A stretch of 11,674 nucleotides of DNA from Thermoplasmata archaeon UBA184 (GCA_002495185.1 DAEB01000011.1:1-11674); one strand, 5' to 3'; positions 1-7,008 are shown, counted from the first letter of the stretch. The notes: generated from the sequence alone by a model not told the origin. Numbers and translations: made by a program.

Positions 1-73
1 AGCCGAGGGAGGGAATCGAACCCCCAGGAAACGGATCTGCAGTCCGTCGCATTAACCATTCTGCCACCTCGGC
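1..73 (-). tRNA. tRNA-Cys (anticodon GCA)
   Basis: Read on the minus strand this folds as a complete cloverleaf. The 7-bp acceptor stem is GCCGAGG/CCTCGGC, and a D-arm loop carries the GG pair. The anticodon stem ACGGA/TCCGT encloses loop CTGCAGA, so the anticodon is GCA (plus-strand bases 38-40). A 5-nt variable loop follows, then a T-arm with loop TTCGATT and one G-T pair. The discriminator base is U (position 1), as expected for tRNA-Cys, where U73 is a major identity element. There is no intron. Whether CCA is encoded cannot be seen because the 3' end falls on the window edge. It lies downstream of metG and the PHP gene on the same strand but has its own TATA-like box. Confidence 0.97.
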
Positions 74-98
74 GCGGCCGAGGGGAGGAGACCGCCCC

Positions 99-104
99 TT
101 AAAA
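99..104 (-). promoter_or_regulatory. TATA-like box of tRNA-Cys
   Basis: On the minus strand the sequence reads TTTTAA inside a GC-rich surround, centred about 28 nt upstream of the first base of the mature tRNA-Cys (73). This is the usual archaeal TATA-to-start distance. It suggests the tRNA is transcribed independently of the PHP gene that ends at 131. Confidence 0.6.
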
Positions 105-130
105 CCGACGGGGCGGGAACGGGGCTGGGC

Positions 131-808
131 TCAGATCGGACGGAACCCGCGCCGTATCCGGAGGAACGCGGACCGCCATTCCACGCGCAGCCGCCCGGCG
201 AACCCCAGCGACGAACCACCGGCCGCGGTTTTCCCTTCGCGAATCGCCGCGAGGACCATGGCCGCCCCGCGAGTGCCCGGGGGGAACTCCGTGTACGCCC
301 GGCCGAGGTCCGAGAGCTCGTGCACGTCACTCCCTCCGGTGGTCGGAAGCGAACGCAGGGCCCCGACCCGAGCGGCCCGGCGATTCGCCCGCGGTGAGTT
401 GTGCCCATTGATGACCTCGATCGCGTCCACCCGGGCCGTCTCCGAGACCGCGCGACCGACCCCGTGGGAGGACCGGAACGAATGGGCGAGCACGGAGACC
501 CCGCCGTGGGCACGGACCCAGTCGATGGTCTCCAGGACGGGTCGCTCGGGCGGAGGAGCCTCCATGACTCCGTACGCGAGGAGGTGTCCCTCGACCGTCG
601 AGACCTCGACGCCGGGCACGAGGACGAGCTCGGGGAATCGCGCCTGCCAGCCGGCGAGCTCGGCGTTGCCGGCGACCGTGTTGTGGTCGGTGAGGGCAAA
701 CCCATTCAGGTTCGCGGCTCGAAGTCCAAAGACGATCTCCTCGACCGTGAGCGGGGAGTCGGGGGAATGGTGCGAGTGGACGTGAAGGTCGAGGCGGACA
801 CCGTTCAT
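131..808 (-). CDS. PHP-domain metal-dependent phosphoesterase
   Basis: A 225-residue PHP-family protein, predicted to hydrolyse a phosphoester with a polynuclear metal centre in the cytosol. Likely metal ligands are all visible: HVH (H9, H11), D41-H42, E68 in PGVEVS, H75, H109 in LAHS, H136, and D161/H163 in SDVHE. The length fits the single-domain YciV/TrpH-like group (COG0613 type). Some of those are 5' exonucleases or nucleotide phosphatases, but substrate cannot be deduced here. The C-terminal 20 residues are arginine-rich and could contact nucleic acid (inference). The ATG at 808 is chosen because it overlaps the metG stop in TGATG, giving translational coupling. A longer reading of the frame up to 940 would run through metG and encodes nothing PHP-like. 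The tRNA-Cys gene follows 57 nt downstream. Confidence 0.9.
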   Translation of the reverse strand: MNGVRLDLHVHSHHSPDSPLTVEEIVFGLRAANLNGFALTDHNTVAGNAELAGWQARFPELVLVPGVEVSTVEGHLLAYGVMEAPPPERPVLETIDWVRAHGGVSVLAHSFRSSHGVGRAVSETARVDAIEVINGHNSPRANRRAARVGALRSLPTTGGSDVHELSDLGRAYTEFPPGTRGAAMVLAAIREGKTAAGGSSLGFAGRLRVEWRSAFLRIRRGFRPI

Positions 809-3066
809 CAGCGGACCTTCGCCCCCCAGGGGACCGGCTCCGACGGAACGGGCCCACGTCCGGCGCCGAACGTGAGTGCCTCGGCTCTTCCGGCTCCGGT
901 CGTCGAGCGGCGCACGACCACCGTCGCTCCGGCGGGCCATGACCCGGGAATCTCCGCCTCGGTGGTCCCGAGGTGGACCCGAACTCGGCCATCGCCCGAG
1001 GGGCCGATCACTTGGCCGACCGTGAGCGTGGTCGAGCCGAACTCTTCGAACGAGATCGTCCGGTCGGAGAGCCCCCGTCCTTCGAGGAAGGTTCCCGGTG
1101 GGGTCCCTTCCGGCGGGGAAAGGAGGACCGCTCGTTCTCCCGACTCCGCCGCAAGGACCATTCCCTGAGACGTGATCCGGCGGATCGTTCGGGGAGCGAG
1201 GTTGGTGAGAAGCACGACCGGGCGCCCGACGAGCCCATCCACCGTGTAGGAATCACGGATGCCCGCGACGACCGTCCTCGGGGTCGTTGCCCCGACGTCG
1301 ACCTCGAGCACGTAGAGCTTGTCCGCGGCCGGATGCGGTGCCGCGCTCCGGATGACCCCCGAGCAGGCGGCGAGGGGAGGCCATCCTTCCGGGGAGGGGG
1401 CGGACTCGGATGCCGGGGCCCCGACCGAAACCTCTGGCTCGGGGCGCGGGAAGAGAGGGCGGACCTCTCCCAGAGTTTGGCCGGGTGGGACCGGGGTCAG
1501 AGCTACATCCCACTCGCCCGGACCGGGGGGGCCATCATAGCCGATCATGCGGAATACCCCCTCGCTGGAGAACGGCAGCACGGGGGAAAGCCACGTCGCG
1601 AGCGCCTTCAGACGCCAGAGAGTCTCGTACAGCGTCCGACGTTGGTCCTCCGGCTCGGCCTGCCACGGACGTGCCTCGTGGAACCTCCGGTTCGCCTCTC
1701 GAACCTCTTCGAGCGTGAGGTCGAGCGCCTCCTTCAGGTGAACCTGCTCGTACTCCGCGGTGATCCGGGCGTGGGCGTTCCTCAATCGGTCGCCGACGAC
1801 CGAGGTCTCCGCGGTCCACGTGGCAGGTGGGGAAGGAACCTTTCCCGAACAGCGGTCGCGCACCAGGACGAGCGTTCGCTGGACGAGGTTCCCGTACTGG
1901 TTGGCGAGGACCTCGTCCCGAAGCTGCCGGAACTCGTCCCAGTCGAGCTCCGTATCGTGGTTCTGCGGAGCGAGGAGAGCTGCGTAGAACCGAATCACGT
2001 CCGGCGGGTAGTTGGCGAGGAGAGACGGGACAAACGGCTCCGCCCCGCCGGTCCGGCTCTTGGAGACCTTCTTTCCCTCGACGAGCAACCACTCGTTGGC
2101 CGCGACGTCGTACGGGAGCTGGAGACCGCCGGCCCCGAGGAGCATCGCCGGCCAGATGATGGTGTGGTGGAACTTGTTGTCCTTGCCGACGAAGTAGTAC
2201 TGCCGGACCGGCTCGCGCGAATCCCAGTACGCTTGCCACGCATCGGGCCGGCCGGCGCGGACGGCCCACTCCTTGGATGCGGAGAGATACCCGGTGACGG
2301 CGTCGAACCACACGTAGAAGCGCTTCGTGTCGTAATCGTCGAGCGGGATCTCGATTCCCCAATCCAGGTCGCGGGTGATCGGCGTGGGACGGAGCCCCTC
2401 CTTGAGGAAGTTCTCGGCGACCCGGAGCGTCCCGGGGCGCCATTGCTTCTGTTTCGAGACGTATTCGGCGACCGGCCCCTGGAGACGGTCGAGGTCGAGA
2501 TAGAAGTGCTCGGAGGCTCGGAACTCGGCCGGAGTGCCGCAGAGCGCACACCGCGGGTTTCCGAGCTTGGCCGGGTCCATCGGGCGTCCGCAGTTGTCGC
2601 ACTCATCTCCGCGAGCGCTATCGAACCCGCAGTACGGGCAAGTGCCGACCAAGTACCGGTCGGGCAGGAACCGACGGTGCTGCGGGCAGTACGCGTTCTC
2701 GGCCGTCCGCCTCGAGACGTACCGAGCCTCGAGGAGGCGCAGGAAGAGCTCCTGGACCGTACGCTGGTGCACGACGGTGTGGGTCGAGGTATAGAGGTCG
2801 AACGTGAACCCGAGCTTCTCGAACGCCTCCTTGTTGACGGCGTGGTAGCGCTCGGCGATTACGGCCGGGGTGGTCCCCTCCTTCTCCGCTCGGACAAGGG
2901 TCGGCGTGCCGTGCATGTCGGAGCCCGACACCATCAGAACTTCGTCTCCGCGGAGACGGTGGAATCTCGCGAAGATGTCGCCAGGAAGGTACGCGCCCGC
3001 GAGGTGACCGATGTGGAAGGGGCCGTTCGCGTACGGCCACGCGACTCCGATGAAGATGCGGCTCAC
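808..3066 (-). CDS. metG: Methionyl-tRNA synthetase with fused C-terminal tRNA-binding domain
   Basis: Class I synthetase that charges tRNA-Met, 752 residues. The Rossmann core has HIGH at 18-21 and KVSKS at 333-337. The connective peptide carries zinc-knot ligands (C127, C143, C146, C156, C159, C173, C176, with H130 where a cysteine might be expected). The anticodon-binding helical domain is about 375-510. After a Pro/Glu-rich linker (about 535-560), residues 565-664 form an EMAP-II/Trbp111-like OB-fold, recognisable from HPAADKLYVLEVDVG and TSQGMVLAA. In many archaea this domain is a separate polypeptide, so the fusion is worth noting. A further 87 residues (665-752) follow and are discussed as a finding. 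Start is GTG at 3066, giving the canonical MSRIFIGVAWPYANG opening. It is the first gene of a metG-PHP unit, divergent from thyX. Confidence 0.97.
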   Translation of the reverse strand: MSRIFIGVAWPYANGPFHIGHLAGAYLPGDIFARFHRLRGDEVLMVSGSDMHGTPTLVRAEKEGTTPAVIAERYHAVNKEAFEKLGFTFDLYTSTHTVVHQRTVQELFLRLLEARYVSRRTAENAYCPQHRRFLPDRYLVGTCPYCGFDSARGDECDNCGRPMDPAKLGNPRCALCGTPAEFRASEHFYLDLDRLQGPVAEYVSKQKQWRPGTLRVAENFLKEGLRPTPITRDLDWGIEIPLDDYDTKRFYVWFDAVTGYLSASKEWAVRAGRPDAWQAYWDSREPVRQYYFVGKDNKFHHTIIWPAMLLGAGGLQLPYDVAANEWLLVEGKKVSKSRTGGAEPFVPSLLANYPPDVIRFYAALLAPQNHDTELDWDEFRQLRDEVLANQYGNLVQRTLVLVRDRCSGKVPSPPATWTAETSVVGDRLRNAHARITAEYEQVHLKEALDLTLEEVREANRRFHEARPWQAEPEDQRRTLYETLWRLKALATWLSPVLPFSSEGVFRMIGYDGPPGPGEWDVALTPVPPGQTLGEVRPLFPRPEPEVSVGAPASESAPSPEGWPPLAACSGVIRSAAPHPAADKLYVLEVDVGATTPRTVVAGIRDSYTVDGLVGRPVVLLTNLAPRTIRRITSQGMVLAAESGERAVLLSPPEGTPPGTFLEGRGLSDRTISFEEFGSTTLTVGQVIGPSGDGRVRVHLGTTEAEIPGSWPAGATVVVRRSTTGAGRAEALTFGAGRGPVPSEPVPWGAKVR

Positions 3067-3073
3067 CCTTCGA

Positions 3074-3079
3074 CCCCCT
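3074..3079 (-). promoter_or_regulatory. Possible Shine-Dalgarno site of metG
   Basis: On the minus strand AGGGGG lies 7 nt before the metG GTG. A weak AT-containing stretch, CCTAAGT (about 3103-3109), lies roughly 40 nt upstream of the start. Together they would fit a transcript with a short leader of 10-15 nt rather than a leaderless one. Both elements are weak matches. Confidence 0.35.
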
Positions 3080-3143
3080 GTTCAGTTCGAGCGGCGGCGC
3101 GGACTTAGGTTTTGCCGGACTGTTCCACCACCTCGCTCGCGGC

Positions 3144-3150
3144 CTTTATC
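3144..3150 (+). promoter_or_regulatory. TATA-like box of thyX
   Basis: CTTTATC stands out in a GC-rich intergenic stretch and is centred 27 nt upstream of the GTG at 3174. This predicts transcription starting at or next to the start codon (leaderless mRNA). The same TTTATC core appears in front of the small gene starting at 10160. Confidence 0.6.
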
Positions 3151-3173
3151 TTGGGCACGTCCTCCCCCGTACC

Positions 3174-4754
3174 GTGGCTGACGATTCCGCCCCGATGCGG
3201 CGTCCCACCGTTCCCGACGCCGATGGTGAAATTGGCGTGAAACACCCCGTGCTTACGCACGGGTTCGTCGCCCTCGTTGACTACATGGGAAACGACGCGG
3301 CAATCGTTCAGGCGGCTCGAGTGTCCTACGGCCAGGGTACCCGGTCGGTCCGGGATGACCGCGGCCTGATCCGGTATCTGATGCGGCATCGCCATACGAC
3401 GCCCTTCGAGATGGTGGAGTTCAAGTTCCTCGTTCGGCTCCCGATCTTCGTCGCACGGCAGTGGATCCGTCATCGGACGGCATGTCTGGCCGAGGGAACG
3501 CAGATTATTTTTGACATGCCGGGGGGCGTCCGCCGGAAGGGCCGGAATTACAATCCGATCCGGGTCGAGGACCTCTGGAGGAGGTTCCAGCCAACCCACA
3601 ACAACGCGACCCGGCACCAACGAAATCCGTACCTCCGCCGGGACCGGGTTCGCGAGATGCTTCTCCGCCAGCTGGACGAAGAAACCCGGGTGATGGGTCA
3701 CACCCATGTGGTCGACGTCACCAAGAACGGGGAAAAACCCGTGTTCCGGATGACGCTCGATGACGGAAAGTCGATCGAGTGCACGGCCGACCATCGATTC
3801 CTCTTCGAGGATGGATGGGGGACTCTCGTCGAGAAGACCCAGCTTCGGGAGGTCGGCGGCCTCGCGGTCTGGAAGCAGAGTGATTACCGGGTATCCGTCA
3901 ACGGTACGGAGCTTGCCCGGCCGGCCCTGCACCAGAATCGCGACCGGCTCGAGCGGGAATACGGCGGGCTCCCCGGGGGCTCGCCGGTCCAAGCGATGCG
4001 GGTCCTTCGACCGAAGGTCGCCTGGAACCGCCTCACGGTCCCTCGCCTCGTGCGAGTGGCTCAGTTCGAGTTCATCGGAAACCGAATGACCTACGACCTC
4101 GAGGTCGAAGGTCCGTCCCACAATTTCGTCGCCAACGGGATCGTGACCCACAACTCTGTGAATGAATACTCGGCGAGGTACTCCGTCGTTCCCGACGAGT
4201 ACGAGATCCCACCGGAATCGGAGGTCCGCCACCAATCGACCCGGAATCGCCAGGGCCGTGGAGATCTGTTACCGAGTGACGTGGTGGAACGCTTTCGGGC
4301 CAATCTCGAACGGATATCGAAAGACTCCTACGCCGCATACACGGACGCTCTTCAGGCCGGAGTTGCGCGCGAAACCGCCCGGCTGCTCCTACCCGTGGCC
4401 TACTACACGCAATGGTACTGGAAGTGCAACCTCTGGAACCTCTTCCACTTCCTTTCCCTCCGTCTCGACCCCCATGCTCAGGAGGAGATCCGGCTCTACG
4501 CGGCGGAGATGGCGAAGATCGCCCGGCTCGTGGTCCCGACCGCGTACGAGGCGTTCGAGGAGTTCACGCTGTCGGCCCTCTCCCTGAGCCGTCGGGAGCA
4601 GGTTGCGGTCCGCGCGCTGCTCGACGGGAAGACGCCGGAAGCGGCGTGCGAGATTGCGGGACTCCCTCTCGTGCGAGAAGACGGGAAGCCGATGACGACG
4701 GGGGAGGGGGTGGAGTTCCTGGAGAAGCTCGAAAAGTTGCGGTCGACAGGCTGA
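3174..4754 (+). CDS. thyX: Flavin-dependent thymidylate synthase ThyX, intein-containing precursor
   Basis: ThyX makes dTMP from dUMP using FAD, NAD(P)H and methylene-tetrahydrofolate. The 526-residue precursor consists of N-extein 1-103, intein 104-327 and C-extein 328-526. Joining the exteins gives a 302-residue ThyX. Its signature RHRxxSxNExSxRY is restored exactly: RHRTA from residues 99-103 plus SVNEYSARY from 328 on. Other family marks are RHRHTTPFEMVEFKF (71-85), RNRQGRG (357-363) and NLWNLFHFLSLR (419-430). The mature protein is longer than the usual 210-260 residues, with about 20 extra at the N-terminus and about 60 at the C-terminus. GTG 3174 is preferred over ATG 3195 (residue 8) because of the TATA-like box 27 nt upstream. 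Converges on the DAO gene 46 nt downstream. No thyA is visible in the window. Confidence 0.96.
   Translation: MADDSAPMRRPTVPDADGEIGVKHPVLTHGFVALVDYMGNDAAIVQAARVSYGQGTRSVRDDRGLIRYLMRHRHTTPFEMVEFKFLVRLPIFVARQWIRHRTACLAEGTQIIFDMPGGVRRKGRNYNPIRVEDLWRRFQPTHNNATRHQRNPYLRRDRVREMLLRQLDEETRVMGHTHVVDVTKNGEKPVFRMTLDDGKSIECTADHRFLFEDGWGTLVEKTQLREVGGLAVWKQSDYRVSVNGTELARPALHQNRDRLEREYGGLPGGSPVQAMRVLRPKVAWNRLTVPRLVRVAQFEFIGNRMTYDLEVEGPSHNFVANGIVTHNSVNEYSARYSVVPDEYEIPPESEVRHQSTRNRQGRGDLLPSDVVERFRANLERISKDSYAAYTDALQAGVARETARLLLPVAYYTQWYWKCNLWNLFHFLSLRLDPHAQEEIRLYAAEMAKIARLVVPTAYEAFEEFTLSALSLSRREQVAVRALLDGKTPEAACEIAGLPLVREDGKPMTTGEGVEFLEKLEKLRSTG
3483..4154 (+). mobile_element. Mini-intein (224 aa) inserted in the ThyX signature motif
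   Basis: A protein-splicing element in frame within thyX, precursor residues 104-327. Block A begins with nucleophile Cys104 in CLAEGTQIIF. Block B carries the TxxH motif T204-A205-D206-H207, followed by FLFEDGWGTL. Block F is YDLEVEGPSHNFVAN (307-321). Block G ends in NGIVTHN with penultimate His326 and terminal Asn327. The +1 residue is Ser328, which is also the conserved serine of the ThyX motif. All residues needed for standard class 1 splicing are present, so it is predicted active. No LAGLIDADG motif is visible, and the B-to-F linker is only about 75 residues, so there is no intact homing endonuclease. At a glance its base composition is not clearly different from the flanking exteins. 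Confidence 0.96.
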
Positions 4755-4800
4755 GCGATGGCGTGCGCCAGGGCTCGCGGGCGAATATCGAATGGGACCT

Positions 4801-6000
4801 CTAAAACCGAGGGTCCGGGCCCGCCTCGAGGGTGAATCCCGGGCGGATAGGAAAAGGAGTCGGGGGACCCGTGAACCTCTCCGGAAGCACGGAGCGGATC
4901 TTCTCGAGCTCGTGGGCAGACGAATCGCCCGATGAGAGGAACCTCGCCAGGCGGGCAGCGGCGCCTCCCGCACGCATAACCCCGAACCCGTTGAACCCGG
5001 TGATGGCGAAGAGCCCGTCCGCGCCCGGCACCGGGCCGATGAGGGGGCGACGGTCGGGGGTCGCGACGCAGACTCCCGCCCAGGCGCGGACAAGCTCGGC
5101 GTCGGCCCACCCCGGAAAGCGACTCCCGAAGCTCTCGGCGAGGTGGGTCACGAATCGTTCGTCGCCGGCGGTGGGGAACCGGTCGGGGTCGACCTCGGCG
5201 AGCTCCGTTCCATCGCCTGCAAGGATCCGGCCATTCTCTTCCGGTCGCACGTAGACGTCCAGGTCGATGTCATGGACCGACGGGAACAACCGAAGGTCCG
5301 GGGTCGAGGGACGGAGGACCGCGGCTTGCGTTCGGTACGGCGCAAGAGGGAGCGGATGGCCCACGGAGGCCAGAAGCCGCTTCGACCAAGCCCCTGCTGC
5401 GACGACGGCCTGGCGTGCGCGCGCGGTGTCGACCCCCGCCGTGAGCTCCCAGTGGTCTCCGACCCGTCCGAACTTCGAGAGCGGGGCGCCGAGGACGAAG
5501 TCGACCCCCATCTCGCGGGCCCGCTCGGCGTAAAGTTCCCCCATCCGGCTCGGAGTCACGACCGAGTCGTCCGGGCTCCAGATCGCTCCGAGGACCCCGT
5601 CGTATCGTCCCCAGGGAACTTTCTCGGCAAGGCTCGTCAGGTCAAGGACCGAGGCGTTCACCGACCATTTCCGAAGCCGCTCGACGGTCGCTTCGAGGAT
5701 GGGAACGGCCTCGCGGTTCTTGGTCCAGCGTGCGAACCCGTTCACGGAGTAGGCGGTCGGGTCGTAGTGGAGGGCCAGCTCGGCATACTCCTCCTTGGAT
5801 TCCCGGGCGACCTCGACGTCCCACGGGTCCCAGAGCTGTTCGGTAACGATCCCCGCGGCCCGGCCCGTCGCTCCGGCGCCGGGCGTCTGGGGGTCGTAGA
5901 CGACGATCGAGCCGAACGACCGACGGGCCAAGTGAAAGGCGAGTGCGCAGCCGGCGATGCCGGCCCCGAGGATCAGAACGTCCGCACGCTCGTCGACCAC
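4801..6000 (-). CDS. FAD-dependent oxidoreductase, DAO (D-amino acid/glycine/sarcosine oxidase) family
   Basis: A 399-residue flavoprotein predicted to oxidise an amino acid or secondary amine. The N-terminal dinucleotide fold has GAGIAG (12-17) and an acidic residue at the end of the second strand (D36 in VVYDPQTP). It is followed by the glycine-rich GAGATGRAAG (41-50). AAGAWS (201-206) and TPDRRPLIGP (314-323) are typical DAO-family segments, and the C-terminal FAD contact region is GFNGFGVMRAGG (335-346). There is no signal peptide or membrane segment. The exact substrate (D-amino acid, glycine, proline or sarcosine-like) cannot be assigned. The start is GTG at 6000, 27 nt from a TATA-like box that overlaps the stop codon of xerA. 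It may therefore be transcribed both on its own and by read-through from xerA. Confidence 0.9.
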   Translation of the reverse strand: MVDERADVLILGAGIAGCALAFHLARRSFGSIVVYDPQTPGAGATGRAAGIVTEQLWDPWDVEVARESKEEYAELALHYDPTAYSVNGFARWTKNREAVPILEATVERLRKWSVNASVLDLTSLAEKVPWGRYDGVLGAIWSPDDSVVTPSRMGELYAERAREMGVDFVLGAPLSKFGRVGDHWELTAGVDTARARQAVVAAGAWSKRLLASVGHPLPLAPYRTQAAVLRPSTPDLRLFPSVHDIDLDVYVRPEENGRILAGDGTELAEVDPDRFPTAGDERFVTHLAESFGSRFPGWADAELVRAWAGVCVATPDRRPLIGPVPGADGLFAITGFNGFGVMRAGGAAARLARFLSSGDSSAHELEKIRSVLPERFTGPPTPFPIRPGFTLEAGPDPRF

Positions 6001-6024
6001 GACGACCCCGAGCTTTCGGCGCGG

Positions 6025-6030
6025 TTAATA
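6025..6030 (-). promoter_or_regulatory. TATA-like box of the DAO-family gene, overlapping the xerA stop
   Basis: On the minus strand TATTAA (6030 to 6025) is centred about 27 nt upstream of the GTG start at 6000. Its last three bases, TAA, are the stop codon of xerA. The spacing predicts a leaderless transcript. This is the most AT-rich hexamer in the local sequence. Confidence 0.55.
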
Positions 6031-6936
6031 CTGCGGCTTTGCCCGTTGGTAGGCGTTCTGCAGCGCCTGCGTGTCGACGTGGGTGTAGATCTGCGTGGTC
6101 GCCACCGACGCGTGGCCCAGAAGCTTCTGGATGAACCGAATGTCGCAGCCGCGGGAGAGGAGCGCCGTCGCGAGAGTGTGCCGGAGCATGTGCGGGGTGA
6201 CCCGACGTGGGATCGCAGCGTTCTGGGCGGCCCGACGGACGATCCGCTCGATCGTCACCGACCCGACCGGGAACAGTCGAGAGGTCGACTCGCCGGAGAG
6301 CGTCCGGTTCGTGAGATAGCGGTCGATCGCCGCTCGGGTCCGGTCTTCGAGGACGACCTCGCGGTCCTTGTCCCCCTTTCCGGAGCGGACGTGGAGGACG
6401 TTTCGTTCGAACTCGAGGTCCTCCATCTGGAGATGGCTCAGCTCGCTCACGCGGAGACCACAGAACGCGAGGACGTGGACGATCGCGCTATCGCGGGGGG
6501 AATCTCTCACGACGTCGAGGAGCCGGTGCATCTCTTCCTCGGTCAGGTACCGGGGGAGGCGTTCGGGCCGGCGAGGGGCTTCGAGCTGGTCCGCGATCGC
6601 GAACCCGTAGCTGCGGAAGAGGCAGGTGAGCCCCCGGACGGTCGTGTAGATCGAGTTCTTCGAGTAATGGCGCTGCAGGACGAGGTACTCGCGGAACGCT
6701 TCGAGGTCGTGGAGGGTCACCTCATCGAGCGGCTTCTGGGCGAACTGGAGGAACATCCTCGCGATGTGACCGTACTGCTTGACCGTGCACGGGCTCCGCT
6801 CCTGCGCGCGGAGCATCGTCTGGAAACGGTCGACCAGGTCGAGGACGTTGAATGACCCGTTCGCCGAGGATCGGGCGGAGACCGACCCGCGTCGGGACGT
6901 CGGGGCCGAGCGCGGGAGCGACGCGGAAGACGCCAT
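6025..6936 (-). CDS. xerA: Tyrosine site-specific recombinase XerA
   Basis: A 303-residue tyrosine recombinase, expected to resolve chromosome dimers at a dif-like site. The N-terminal SAM-like core-binding domain is about 30-115 and the catalytic domain about 125-300. The full catalytic set is visible: R162 (GLRVSE), K187 (SGKGDK), H249 and R252 (HMLR), H275 (LLGHAS) and Y284 (TQIYTHV). Length and architecture match archaeal XerA and bacterial XerC/D, and there is no sign of an integrase from a prophage or plasmid. ATG 6936 is chosen because a TATA-like box lies about 29 nt upstream. The frame stays open to an ATG at 7011, but the added 25 residues are low-complexity and would cover the promoter. 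The first 25 residues from 6936 are Ser/Arg-rich and probably disordered. The DAO gene starts 24 nt downstream. Confidence 0.95.
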   Translation of the reverse strand: MASSASLPRSAPTSRRGSVSARSSANGSFNVLDLVDRFQTMLRAQERSPCTVKQYGHIARMFLQFAQKPLDEVTLHDLEAFREYLVLQRHYSKNSIYTTVRGLTCLFRSYGFAIADQLEAPRRPERLPRYLTEEEMHRLLDVVRDSPRDSAIVHVLAFCGLRVSELSHLQMEDLEFERNVLHVRSGKGDKDREVVLEDRTRAAIDRYLTNRTLSGESTSRLFPVGSVTIERIVRRAAQNAAIPRRVTPHMLRHTLATALLSRGCDIRFIQKLLGHASVATTQIYTHVDTQALQNAYQRAKPQY

Positions 6937-6961
6937 CGGGCGTGGTTTGGCCGGATTTTCC

Positions 6962-6969
6962 CTAATAAT
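6962..6969 (-). promoter_or_regulatory. TATA-like box of xerA
   Basis: On the minus strand ATTATTAG sits about 29 nt upstream of ATG 6936, within a locally AT-rich patch. This places the transcription start 0-4 nt from the start codon. It lies in the divergent xerA/ttuA region. Confidence 0.55.
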
Positions 6970-7008
6970 CGTATGCGCGCAGTGGAACGACGCCGCTCGC
7001 TCGTCGCT

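Noticed and set aside
809..940. Extended N-terminus for the PHP protein (start at 940)
   Set aside because: It would overlap metG by 133 nt with a basic, non-conserved sequence, while ATG 808 gives the TGATG overlap and the usual PHP opening.
973..3108. Long open frame on the plus strand opposite metG (711 codons)
   Set aside because: The translation is Arg/Glu/Val-rich without any recognisable domain and mirrors the metG codons. GC-rich genes leave long open antisense frames.
3483..4154. Insert in thyX as a LAGLIDADG-bearing large intein, group I intron or insertion sequence
   Set aside because: The insert is an uninterrupted reading frame with intein splice residues at both ends. No LAGLIDADG motif, terminal inverted repeats, transposase or intron core is seen.
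4759..4770. TGGCG-TG-CGCCA inverted repeat between convergent thyX and DAO genes as a terminator
   Set aside because: A 5-bp stem with a 2-nt loop and no T-run. Archaeal termination relies on T-rich tracts, which are absent here.
5143..6855. Long plus-strand frame opposite the DAO gene and xerA (570 codons)
   Set aside because: No motif is present, it spans two real minus-strand genes, and its composition is that of an antisense shadow.
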